From: Burkholderiaceae bacterium
Lineage (GTDB): Bacteria; Pseudomonadota; Gammaproteobacteria; Burkholderiales; Burkholderiaceae_C
Reading direction: 5' to 3'
Assembly (NCBI GenBank): GCA_025458585.1
Contig: JALOSD010000031.1
Span: 1-11,600 of the forward strand
Length of the DNA: 11,600 bases
A model generated the notes under the pieces. That model ran no database searches, was not told the DNA's origin, and was given only the letters and a program-made list of their open reading frames with translations. Numbering within the stretch: the first letter of the stretch is position 1; each line of letters opens with the position of its first letter. The position numbers and the translations under genes were made by a program. Positions 1 through 5,235 of the stretch are shown here, in pieces.

Positions 1-29
1 CCCGGGGCTTCGTCCACGCGAGCCCCCGG
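1..29 (-). other. GC-rich hairpin downstream of soxZ
   Basis: On the minus strand, CCGGGGGCT (29-21) and AGCCCCGGG (9-1) can pair at 8 of 9 positions around an 11-nt loop. No T-run follows within the window, so it is not a textbook rho-independent terminator. It lies after soxZ, where soxA normally follows. It could be a partial terminator, an mRNA processing or stability element, or chance in GC-rich DNA. Confidence 0.35.
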
Positions 30-40
30 AGGGACCGCGA

Positions 41-60
41 CGACCGTCAGGCGACGGTCG
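41..60 (-). other. Perfect 8-bp hairpin spanning the soxZ stop codon
   Basis: CGACCGTC (41-48) and GACGGTCG (53-60) are exact reverse complements separated by 4 nt. The soxZ stop codon (49-47) lies at the loop and 3' arm of the structure in the transcript. There is no T-run, so intrinsic termination is unlikely to be complete. The position suggests a transcript stability or processing signal between soxYZ and the downstream genes, but that role is inferred. Confidence 0.45.
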
Positions 61-358
61 TCTCGTCGGTGCGCGTGTCGCCCTTGTTGTCGACCCAGGT
101 CACGGTGACCTTGTCGCCCTTCTTGCCGTTCTTGAACTTCATGTTCATGAACGGGTCCTTCGACACTGCAGGGCCCCACTGGGCCGTCATCACGGTCTTG
201 TCACCATGCTTGACCGTCACGTTCGAGATGAAGTGCGCCGGGATCGTGTTGCCGGAAGCGTCCTTGCGCTGGCCGGTTTCCATGATGTGGCTCATCAGCA
301 CCTTGACGTCGACCACGCCACCGCTCTCGGTGGCACGAATGCGCATCGGGCTTGCCAT
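47..358 (-). CDS. soxZ: SoxZ, sulfur-oxidation sulfur-carrier complex subunit
   Basis: The product is 103 residues, the usual SoxZ size, an immunoglobulin-like beta-sandwich protein that pairs with SoxY in the periplasm. Recognisable features are the start MASPMRIRA, the stretch HIMETGQRKD near residues 25-34, IPAHFI near 39-44 and the ending DETTVA. It contains no cysteine, as expected, because the sulfur-carrying cysteine is on SoxY. It has no signal peptide; in this family SoxZ is exported as a passenger with SoxY through the Tat route. The ATG at 358 has a strong Shine-Dalgarno sequence (AAGGAG, 370-365) at 6-nt spacing. The gene follows soxY by 27 bp, so the two are surely co-transcribed. 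The closest alternative would be a SoxY-SoxZ fusion domain, but this is a stand-alone protein. Confidence 0.96.
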   Translation of the reverse strand: MASPMRIRATESGGVVDVKVLMSHIMETGQRKDASGNTIPAHFISNVTVKHGDKTVMTAQWGPAVSKDPFMNMKFKNGKKGDKVTVTWVDNKGDTRTDETTVA

Positions 359-364
359 GTGAAT

Positions 365-370
365 CTCCTT
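365..370 (-). promoter_or_regulatory. Ribosome binding site of soxZ
   Basis: AAGGAG on the minus strand, six bases before the soxZ ATG, is one of the clearest Shine-Dalgarno sequences in the window. It fixes the soxZ start. Confidence 0.75.
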
Positions 371-385
371 GAATCGTGACGATGA

Positions 386-862
386 TCAGCCGCCGCAGCC
401 GCCGAGCGTGACCTTGATTTCCTTCTTGGCGACGTGGAACTTGCCGTCGGCCTTGACGAGCGCGAAGACGTCGGAGCTCTGGCCCATCTTGACGCGCGTT
501 GTCACGAACGGCTCGGCCTCGGGCGTCAGCATGAACGCCGCGGCGAGCGCGTTGGGGTTCTTCTCGACCAGCAGCGCAATCATCTGCACGTTGGCCAGCG
601 TCGTCGTCGCGCCGACCGGCACGACAGCGCCGTTCTCGGCGATGTCGGGGCCGGTGACCGTGATCTTGTCCGACGCCGCGGCGGCGTCGCCGCCGAAGCC
701 CTTGGCGACGCCTGCGACGTCCTTGGCCTCGAACGCGGCCTTGTTCCATTCGGCCTGCTGCGCGCGTGCTTCCTCCGGCGTGATCACGCCGGCGGCGACG
801 AACAGACCCAGCACGCCGTAGCCACCGGTGGCTTTCAGCGCCTCGCGTCGATTCATGCTCAT
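386..862 (-). CDS. soxY: SoxY, sulfur-carrier protein of the Sox system
   Basis: The product is 158 residues and carries the sulfur intermediates of thiosulfate oxidation on a cysteine near its C-terminus. The defining motif is visible: the protein ends in GGCGG, with Cys156 as the swinging-arm residue. The N-terminus is a Tat-type signal (NRREALK at residues 4-10, hydrophobic stretch 13-27, likely cleavage after ARA at 32-34), consistent with export of the folded SoxYZ complex. There are two in-frame ATGs, at 862 and 856; the first is preferred because AGGAG (873-869) sits 6 nt before it. In the known pathway SoxXA loads thiosulfate onto this Cys, SoxB removes sulfate and SoxCD oxidises the sulfane sulfur. 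soxZ follows after 27 bp. A 267-bp gap separates it from soxD upstream. Confidence 0.97.
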   Translation of the reverse strand: MSMNRREALKATGGYGVLGLFVAAGVITPEEARAQQAEWNKAAFEAKDVAGVAKGFGGDAAAASDKITVTGPDIAENGAVVPVGATTTLANVQMIALLVEKNPNALAAAFMLTPEAEPFVTTRVKMGQSSDVFALVKADGKFHVAKKEIKVTLGGCGG

Positions 863-1129
863 CTCGATCTCCTACTGTTGAAGGCTCGTCACTTGGACGG
901 GGCGCCCGCCAAGACCTGTGGCGCCGAACCCGGCACCGTATTGTCCCCCGCTGCCGGCCCCGAAGACCATTAGGGATGGACCCCACCACATCCAGCTCGA
1001 CTGCGCGCCGTTTGCCGCCGTCTGCAGCCGACGCCCGGCACGATCGACGCGCATCGCAGACATTACATCCCCATTTGATTTTGCACCTGCGCGCACGACC
1101 GGGCGCCGGTATCCGACTTCACCGACCGG
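863..1129 (-). other. Long soxD-soxY gap with a doubtful small ORF
   Basis: This 267-bp gap inside an otherwise tight operon holds an open frame on the minus strand (872-1096, up to 74 codons; an internal ATG near 1064 would give about 63). Its stop codon TAG overlaps the soxY ribosome binding site. The predicted peptide has a Trp/Gly-rich stretch, WMWWGPSLMVFGAG, followed by further Gly-rich sequence. Its third codon positions are clearly less GC-rich than in the flanking sox genes, which argues against ordinary coding. An AT-rich patch at 1061-1084 could hold an internal promoter, but I find no convincing -35/-10 pair. It may be an untranslated leader for soxYZ, a decayed gene or a microprotein. 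Confidence 0.4.
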
Positions 1130-2191
1130 TCACTTGGCACCGGCGGCGATCCAGCGCGCCAGGGCCTTGACGTCGTCGTCCTTCAGCTGTGCCTGCGGGG
1201 GCATCGGCACCGCGCCCCACACGCCGCTGCCGCCGGCGCGGATCTTCTCCGCCAGGTAGGCCTCGGCGTCGGCGCGGCCCTTGTACTTGGCTGCGATCTC
1301 GGTGAAGCCGGGCCCCACGATCTTGTTGTTGACGCCGTGGCATGCCGTGCAGGCCTGCGCCGTCGCGAGCTCGAGCACCGAGCCGCCGGCCGTGGCGGCG
1401 GGCGCCGCGGCCACGACGGCCGCCGCCGCCGACGACGACGTCGGCCTTGTGCCGGGCGGCTGCGTCGTGTCGACGCCGCGCACCGGGCCTACGGGGCGGT
1501 TCTGCTGCAGCAGGTTGCCGTGCGCGTCGCGCGCGAACTCGGGCAGGTACGACGCCACCTTGGCCTCGTCGACGGCGCAGTTCTTCATGCACGCCGTGTT
1601 GCGCACGTCGGGCTTGCCGGTGGGCAGCCACATGCCGTGGTTCGTCGTCATGCCGTAGCGGTTCGGCATGCGGTTCTGCACCTCGCGGATGTTCTGGTCC
1701 GACAGCACGAAGTCGCCGGGCAGGATGTCGCCCAGGTGCAGGATGTACGCGGTGACGGCGTAGACCTCCTCGGTGGTCAGGCTCTTCGGCGCGTTCCACG
1801 GCATCGCGCGGTTGATGTAGTCCCACAGCGTCGACAGCGTGGCGACCTTCATCAGCGTGGTGCGCCCCTCGCCCGCGACGAGGCCCTTGACGCGTCCGGC
1901 CTTGATGTCGGCGGCCGTCGTGCCGCCGACGATCGGCTGGAACACCTCGTTCGACTCGCCGAACACGCCATGGCACGACGCGCACTTGGCTTCCCACACC
2001 TCCAGGCCCTTGTCGACCGAACCCGAGCCGGGCGGCAGACCCTTGAAGTCGGGGCGCACGTCGATGTCCCACGCCTTGACCTCGTCGGGCGTGGCCACGC
2101 GTCCGAGCCCGGGCGGCAGCTTCTGCGCCCACACCGTGCCGCACGCCGCGGCAAGCATCCCGATCAGGACGACCTTACGAAACCTGGACAT
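1130..2191 (-). CDS. soxD: SoxD, dihaem cytochrome c subunit of sulfane dehydrogenase
   Basis: The product is 353 residues and is the electron-accepting subunit of SoxCD, which oxidises the sulfane sulfur bound to SoxY in the periplasm. It begins with a Sec signal peptide (hydrophobic residues 7-19, cleavage near VWA-Q at 20-23). Two c-type haem motifs are present, CASCH (70-74) and CTACH (281-285); Met130 and Met330 are likely axial ligands. A cysteine pair, CMKNC (201-205), lies between them and may form a disulfide. An Ala/Ser/Pro-rich linker (about 243-272) joins the two haem domains. The ATG at 2191 lies inside the 3' end of soxC (17-bp overlap) with GAGGTG (2201-2196) before it, so translation is probably coupled to soxC. 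Single-haem SoxD homologues exist; this is the two-haem type. Confidence 0.95.
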   Translation of the reverse strand: MSRFRKVVLIGMLAAACGTVWAQKLPPGLGRVATPDEVKAWDIDVRPDFKGLPPGSGSVDKGLEVWEAKCASCHGVFGESNEVFQPIVGGTTAADIKAGRVKGLVAGEGRTTLMKVATLSTLWDYINRAMPWNAPKSLTTEEVYAVTAYILHLGDILPGDFVLSDQNIREVQNRMPNRYGMTTNHGMWLPTGKPDVRNTACMKNCAVDEAKVASYLPEFARDAHGNLLQQNRPVGPVRGVDTTQPPGTRPTSSSAAAAVVAAAPAATAGGSVLELATAQACTACHGVNNKIVGPGFTEIAAKYKGRADAEAYLAEKIRAGGSGVWGAVPMPPQAQLKDDDVKALARWIAAGAK

Positions 2192-3527
2192 TGCTCACCT
2201 CGCCCGACTCGGACACCAGCCACGACTGGATCGCGTTGTTGTGGTAGATCGACCGCGTGCCTCGCACCGCGCGCAGCTGCTTGTAGGTCGGCTGAACGTA
2301 GTCGGTGTCGTCGACCGCGCGCGACTGCAGGATCGCTGGCTTGCCGTCCCACACCCAGTCGATGTTGAAACGCGTCAGCGCCTTGCTGTGCACCGGGGCG
2401 TCGATGCGTGCGGTGCGCCAGTTGCGCCCGCCGTCGACCGAGACGTCGACGCGCTTGACCCTGCCGCGGCCCGACCACGCCAGGCCGGTGATGTTGTGAA
2501 AGCCCTTGTCGAGCAGGATCTGCCCGCCCGAGGGCGTCGTGATGACCGACTTGCACTCCTGGATGCCGCTGTACTGGCGGTGCAGGCCGTCGGGCATCAG
2601 GTCGACGTAGTGGCTGACCTCGTCCTTGGCGGCGTACTTCTGGTCGCCGACCTCGATGCGGCGCAGGTACTTGACCCAGCTCACGCCCTGCACGCCGGGC
2701 ACGACGAGGCGCAGCGGGTAGCCGTTCTCGGGGCGCAACATCTCGCCGTTCTGGCCGTAGGCGACCAGCACCTCGCCCGACTCGACGAGCTCCATCGGGA
2801 TCGTGCGCGTCATCGACGAGCCGTCCGCGCCCTCGGCGAGGATGTAGCGGCCCTTCTTGTAGTCGGCGCCGGCCATCTCGAGTAGGTCGCGCAGCGGCAC
2901 GCCGGTGAACTCGCTGCAGCTGAGCATGCCGTGCGTGTACTGCACCGTGGGCACCGCGACGTTGCCCCACTCCATCGCCGTGTTCGCGCCGCACTCGATG
3001 AAGTGGATGCGCGAGACGGGCGTCAGGCGCATGATCTCGTCGACCGTGAACACGAGCGGCGACTTCACCAGGCCGTTGATCATCAGCCTGTGCTTCGTCG
3101 GGTCGATGTCCCACCATCCCTGGTGGTGGCGCTCGAAGTGCAGGCCGCTCGGCGTGATGATGCCGAACAGGCCCTGCAGCGGCGCGAACGACACGCTCGC
3201 CTGGCTGACGCGCGTCAGGCCCGGGCTCTCGCGGCGCTGCAGGCCCGCCTCGTACTTCGACGGCACGCCGTAGCCGCGCGCGGCCACCGGCTGGCCGAGG
3301 CCGGTCGTGTGCTCCGGCAGCTTGAGGATCGCGTCCTCGCCCTTGGGCTGCGCGAGCGCCGCGCCGGCGGCCGCCACCGACGTCGCGGCGGCGGCGAAGG
3401 TCTTGCGCAGGAAGCCACGGCGCTCGCCGTCGAGGCCGTGCTTGTCGACGGCAAGCTTCAGCTCGCGGCTGACGAAGTTCTCCGGCGCCTTGCGCAGGCG
3501 ACCGGGGAAGGAAGGTGAACCGCTCAT
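2175..3527 (-). CDS. soxC: SoxC, molybdenum-cofactor sulfane dehydrogenase subunit
   Basis: The product is 450 residues, a sulfite-oxidase-family molybdoenzyme that with SoxD removes electrons from SoxY-bound sulfane sulfur without releasing free intermediates. The N-terminus has a Tat signal (twin arginine in ERRGFLRK, 35-42; Ala-rich hydrophobic stretch 44-58; cleavage near ALA-Q, 57-60), consistent with a cofactor-loaded protein exported folded. The molybdenum-binding core spans about 140-320; Cys179 in HFIECGANTAMEW is the expected metal ligand. The C-terminal dimerisation domain follows to about 440, with VSVDGGRNW (362-370) typical of the family. The ATG at 3527 follows a modest Shine-Dalgarno sequence (GAGG, about 3538-3535). 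It is the first sox structural gene and probably the operon's first cistron. Plain sulfite dehydrogenase (SorA-like) is the alternative, but the soxD overlap excludes it. Confidence 0.96.
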   Translation of the reverse strand: MSGSPSFPGRLRKAPENFVSRELKLAVDKHGLDGERRGFLRKTFAAAATSVAAAGAALAQPKGEDAILKLPEHTTGLGQPVAARGYGVPSKYEAGLQRRESPGLTRVSQASVSFAPLQGLFGIITPSGLHFERHHQGWWDIDPTKHRLMINGLVKSPLVFTVDEIMRLTPVSRIHFIECGANTAMEWGNVAVPTVQYTHGMLSCSEFTGVPLRDLLEMAGADYKKGRYILAEGADGSSMTRTIPMELVESGEVLVAYGQNGEMLRPENGYPLRLVVPGVQGVSWVKYLRRIEVGDQKYAAKDEVSHYVDLMPDGLHRQYSGIQECKSVITTPSGGQILLDKGFHNITGLAWSGRGRVKRVDVSVDGGRNWRTARIDAPVHSKALTRFNIDWVWDGKPAILQSRAVDDTDYVQPTYKQLRAVRGTRSIYHNNAIQSWLVSESGEVSNVQVS

Positions 3528-3540
3528 CGGATAGCCTCAT

Positions 3541-3584
3541 TATTTCCGTACATGAGTATTAACGCATATAGCTGGAGAAAGAAT
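3541..3584 (-). promoter_or_regulatory. Probable sox promoter with ArsR-type operator
   Basis: This AT-rich island between the arsR terminator and soxC contains an imperfect 20-bp palindrome at 3550-3569, with core ATGxGTxxxxACxCAT on the plus strand. A possible -10 box on the minus strand, TAATAC (3561-3556), lies inside it; a poor -35, TTCTTT (3583-3578), sits 16 nt upstream. A regulator bound to the palindrome would cover the -10 box, which fits repression by the adjacent ArsR protein. The palindrome and island are seen directly; the promoter assignment and regulator link are inferred. Confidence 0.5.
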
Positions 3585-3604
3585 GCCCCGGGTAAACCCG
3601 GGGC
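3572..3604 (-). terminator. Rho-independent terminator of the arsR-family gene
   Basis: On the minus strand, GCCCCGGG (3604-3597), loop TTTA, then CCCGGGGC (3592-3585) form a perfect 8-bp stem with a 4-nt loop. It is followed by the T-rich run ATTCTTTCT. It begins 18 bp after the regulator's stop codon, so it ends that transcript and isolates the sox promoter from it. Confidence 0.8.
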
Positions 3605-3622
3605 GGGGATGTCAGGACAGGG

Positions 3623-3988
3623 TCAGGTCGACTTGCCCATGAAGCGCTTCACGCTGCTGCGCCGCGTCGGCGGCTCGGGCGCGCTCGCCATGTTCACCGA
3701 CACCGTGCGGCAGATCTGCACCGCCTCCGCGTCGCCGACCGCGTAGTAGACGAGGTTGCCTTCCTTGCGCCGCGTCAGCACGCCGGCGCGGTGCATCAGG
3801 TTCAGGTGGCGCGACACGTTGGCCTGCGTCGCGCCGAGCGTGTCGACGATGTCGCCGACGCTCATCTCGGTGTTGCACAGCACGTGCAGGATCTTGAGAC
3901 GCATCGGCTCGCTGAGCAGCGAGAAATACCCCGAAACCTTCTCGAACAGCCCCTCGAGCTCGCTCAACTCCTGCGCGACGTCGTTCAT
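3623..3988 (-). CDS. ArsR/SmtB-family repressor, candidate sox regulator
   Basis: The product is 121 residues, a winged-helix dimeric repressor. The DNA-recognition region is clear: MSVGDIVDTLGATQANVSRHLNLMHRAG (42-69) is the helix-turn-helix, followed by the wing LTRRKEGNLVYYAV (71-84). A basic tail ends the protein. Its place next to soxC matches the ArsR-type SoxR repressors of other sox clusters, so control of sox in response to reduced sulfur is likely. It has two cysteines, Cys38 and Cys93. Aligned by eye from memory, neither falls on the two sensing cysteines of the persulfide sensors BigR and SqrR, so the signal is uncertain. Classical metal-site motifs (ELCVCDL, or the DxH pair of helix 5) are absent. 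The ATG at 3988 lacks a good Shine-Dalgarno sequence. A perfect terminator follows the gene. Confidence 0.88.
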   Translation of the reverse strand: MNDVAQELSELEGLFEKVSGYFSLLSEPMRLKILHVLCNTEMSVGDIVDTLGATQANVSRHLNLMHRAGVLTRRKEGNLVYYAVGDAEAVQICRTVSVNMASAPEPPTRRSSVKRFMGKST

Positions 3989-4039
3989 CTTGTGGTGCGT
4001 GGTGAAGGGACTCGCGCACCCCCCACTGCCGTGCGCCGA

Positions 4040-4116
4040 TGGTCGGGGTGAGATGATTCGAACATCCGACCCACTGCTCCCAAAGCAGTTGCGCTACCAG
4101 GCTGCGCTACACCCCG
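4040..4116 (-). tRNA. tRNA-Pro (anticodon UGG)
   Basis: A full cloverleaf can be traced on the minus strand. The 7-bp acceptor stem CGGGGTG (4116-4110) pairs with CACCCCG (4050-4044). The D-arm contains GCGCAGCCTGGTAGCGC. The anticodon stem ACTGC/GCAGT holds the loop TTTGGGA with anticodon TGG (4082-4080) and G at position 37, as in proline tRNAs. The T-loop is GTTCGAATC. Discriminator A (4043) and an encoded CCA (4042-4040) complete the 77-nt gene. It resembles E. coli proM. The arsR-family start codon is only 51 bp downstream, with no obvious terminator between them. Confidence 0.97.
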
Positions 4117-4125
4117 ATGTAGGGC

Positions 4126-4131
4126 ATTGTA
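4126..4131 (-). promoter_or_regulatory. -10 box of the tRNA-Pro promoter
   Basis: TACAAT on the minus strand matches the TATAAT consensus at five of six positions and lies 9 bp before the mature tRNA 5' end. The region 16-18 bp further upstream is GC-rich and has no good -35. It is the most plausible promoter for the tRNA and possibly for the arsR-family gene behind it. Confidence 0.55.
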
Positions 4132-4155
4132 GCGACGCACCCCCGGCCGGCGCGC

Positions 4156-4668
4156 TCAGGCTTCGCGCTCGACCGTCTGCGCCGGCGCCGGCAGCTGCAA
4201 CTGGCGCGCGACCGCCATGCACTGGCGGATGTGCTGCTCGCACACGTACTTCAGCGCCGAGAAGGTCAGCGCCGCCGACACCGCCTGGCCCGCCAGCGGC
4301 ACGAACTTGCTGGCCTGCTGCACCGTCAGCCGCACGCCGACCACGCGCAGCACCTGCAGCACGATCTCGCGCGTGATCAGGCGCCCGATCAACAGGCCGC
4401 CGGCGGCCGTGATCGCCTTGTAGACGACGATCCGGCGGTCGGGCGCGAGGCGCTCGATCTGCTCGGGCGTCAGCCCGAAGGCCTGGTTGATGCGCGGGAT
4501 CACCTTGACGAGCACACCGACATCGGTCACCCAGTCGAGCCCCGGGATCGGCACGACGGCGACGCCGGCAGCGAGCAGCGCGCGCTGCGTCACGAGCTTG
4601 CGGCAGTGGCGCGCCGCCGCCTCGATCTCCTCGGGCGTCGAGGGCACGACGGTCCAGTCGGCGGCCAT
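4156..4668 (-). CDS. DUF697/EcsC-like small membrane-associated protein, function unknown
   Basis: The product is 170 residues if it starts at the ATG at 4668, eight bp after the rraA-like stop codon. That spacing indicates one operon, though I see no clear Shine-Dalgarno sequence. Features: a hydrophobic stretch ALLAAGVAVVPIPGLDWVTDVGVL (30-53), then INQAFGLTPEQIERLAP (60-76), a second hydrophobic region around 81-98, and KFVPLAGQAVSAALTFSALKY (121-141). The pattern 'pro-gly-rich hydrophobic helix, FGLTPEQIE, P-x-G-Q-A-x-S-A-A' resembles DUF697/EcsC-type proteins, which include GTPase-associated membrane proteins. The assignment is from pattern memory only. Cys143 and Cys150 sit near the C-terminus. 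The open frame extends upstream to 5256, but that part is an Arg-rich shadow of the upstream gene. No biochemical role can be stated. Confidence 0.8.
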   Translation of the reverse strand: MAADWTVVPSTPEEIEAAARHCRKLVTQRALLAAGVAVVPIPGLDWVTDVGVLVKVIPRINQAFGLTPEQIERLAPDRRIVVYKAITAAGGLLIGRLITREIVLQVLRVVGVRLTVQQASKFVPLAGQAVSAALTFSALKYVCEQHIRQCMAVARQLQLPAPAQTVEREA

Positions 4669-4676
4669 CGCGACGT

Positions 4677-5171
4677 TCAGGTGGCCGGCAGCACGACGAT
4701 GCCGTCGGCGTCGGCGACGAGCCGCTCGCCGGGCCGGATCCACACGCCCTGCACCTGCACCGGCACGTCGCGCTGGCCCTCGCCTCGCTTGTCGGTGGCC
4801 AGCGGCACCGGCGCGAGGGCGCGGATACCCACCGTGCACCCCGCGAGCTCGGCGACGTCGCGCACGCAACCGTCGACGACGACGCCCGCCCAGCCGTTGC
4901 GCGCCGCCGCCGACGCGAGGTTGCCGCCGACGAGCGCGCGCCGCAGCGACGCACCGCCGGCGACGACGAGCACGCGCCCCGCGCCCGGCTCGTCGAGCGC
5001 AGCTTTGACGAGCGAGTTGTCCTCGAAGCAGCGCACCGTCGACACCGGCCCGGCGAACGCGCCGACACCGCCGAAGTCGCGGAACACCGGCGGCAGCACG
5101 CGCAGCGCGCCGCTGGTGTCGTTCTTGTGGGCGTCGCACAGGTCGCAGGTCACGAGCGAGTCGGCAGCCAT
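4677..5171 (-). CDS. RraA-family protein, probable HMG/oxaloacetate aldolase type
   Basis: The product is 164 residues from the ATG at 5171; E. coli RraA has 161. The whole family fold is recognisable: LCDAHKND (11-18), FGGVGAFAGPVSTVRCFEDN (33-52), GRVLVVAGGASLRRALVGGNLA (65-86), NGWAGVVVDGCVRDVAEL (92-109), and a C-terminal DADGIVVLP. E. coli RraA inhibits RNase E. Relatives are divalent-metal 4-hydroxy-4-methyl-2-oxoglutarate aldolases and oxaloacetate decarboxylases. The aldolases need an Arg-Asp pair for pyruvate and metal binding, and that pair is present here (Arg104-Asp105), whereas E. coli RraA has Arg-Gln as I recall it. An aldolase or decarboxylase role is therefore more likely than pure RNase E control. 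A GTG at 5213 would add 14 Pro/Arg-rich residues; the ATG is preferred because it matches family length and a possible -10 box (CATACT, 5211-5206) lies over the GTG. Confidence 0.92.
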   Translation of the reverse strand: MAADSLVTCDLCDAHKNDTSGALRVLPPVFRDFGGVGAFAGPVSTVRCFEDNSLVKAALDEPGAGRVLVVAGGASLRRALVGGNLASAAARNGWAGVVVDGCVRDVAELAGCTVGIRALAPVPLATDKRGEGQRDVPVQVQGVWIRPGERLVADADGIVVLPAT

Positions 5172-5235
5172 GGGGTCCGGGCGTGGCAGTGGCACCAGGC
5201 GCCGAGTATGCACGCCGCCCCGCTACGATGCCGTC
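5172..5235. promoter_or_regulatory. Divergent promoter region, rraA-like / eamA
   Basis: This 64-bp gap between two diverging start codons must hold at least one promoter. On the minus strand CATACT (5211-5206) is a plausible -10 for the rraA-like gene. On the plus strand TACGAT (5224-5229) is a weak match close to the exporter start. No good -35 boxes are seen. Confidence 0.3.

Noticed and set aside
1388..1440. GC-rich, repeat-looking run inside soxD
   Set aside because: It encodes the Ala/Ser-rich linker between the two haem domains, so the low complexity is explained by the protein.
3994..4020. Inverted repeat GGTGCG...CGCACC between the tRNA and the arsR-family gene
   Set aside because: The stem is 6 bp with a 15-nt loop and no T-run, so it is not a credible terminator for the tRNA and could be chance.
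5172..5213. GTG start adding 14 residues to the RraA-like protein
   Set aside because: The extra residues are Pro/Arg-rich, exceed the family length, and the GTG overlaps a possible -10 box.
4231..5235. Upstream extension of the exporter frame
   Set aside because: It runs opposite two well-supported minus-strand genes and has no membrane-protein character. The exporter homology begins just after 5236.
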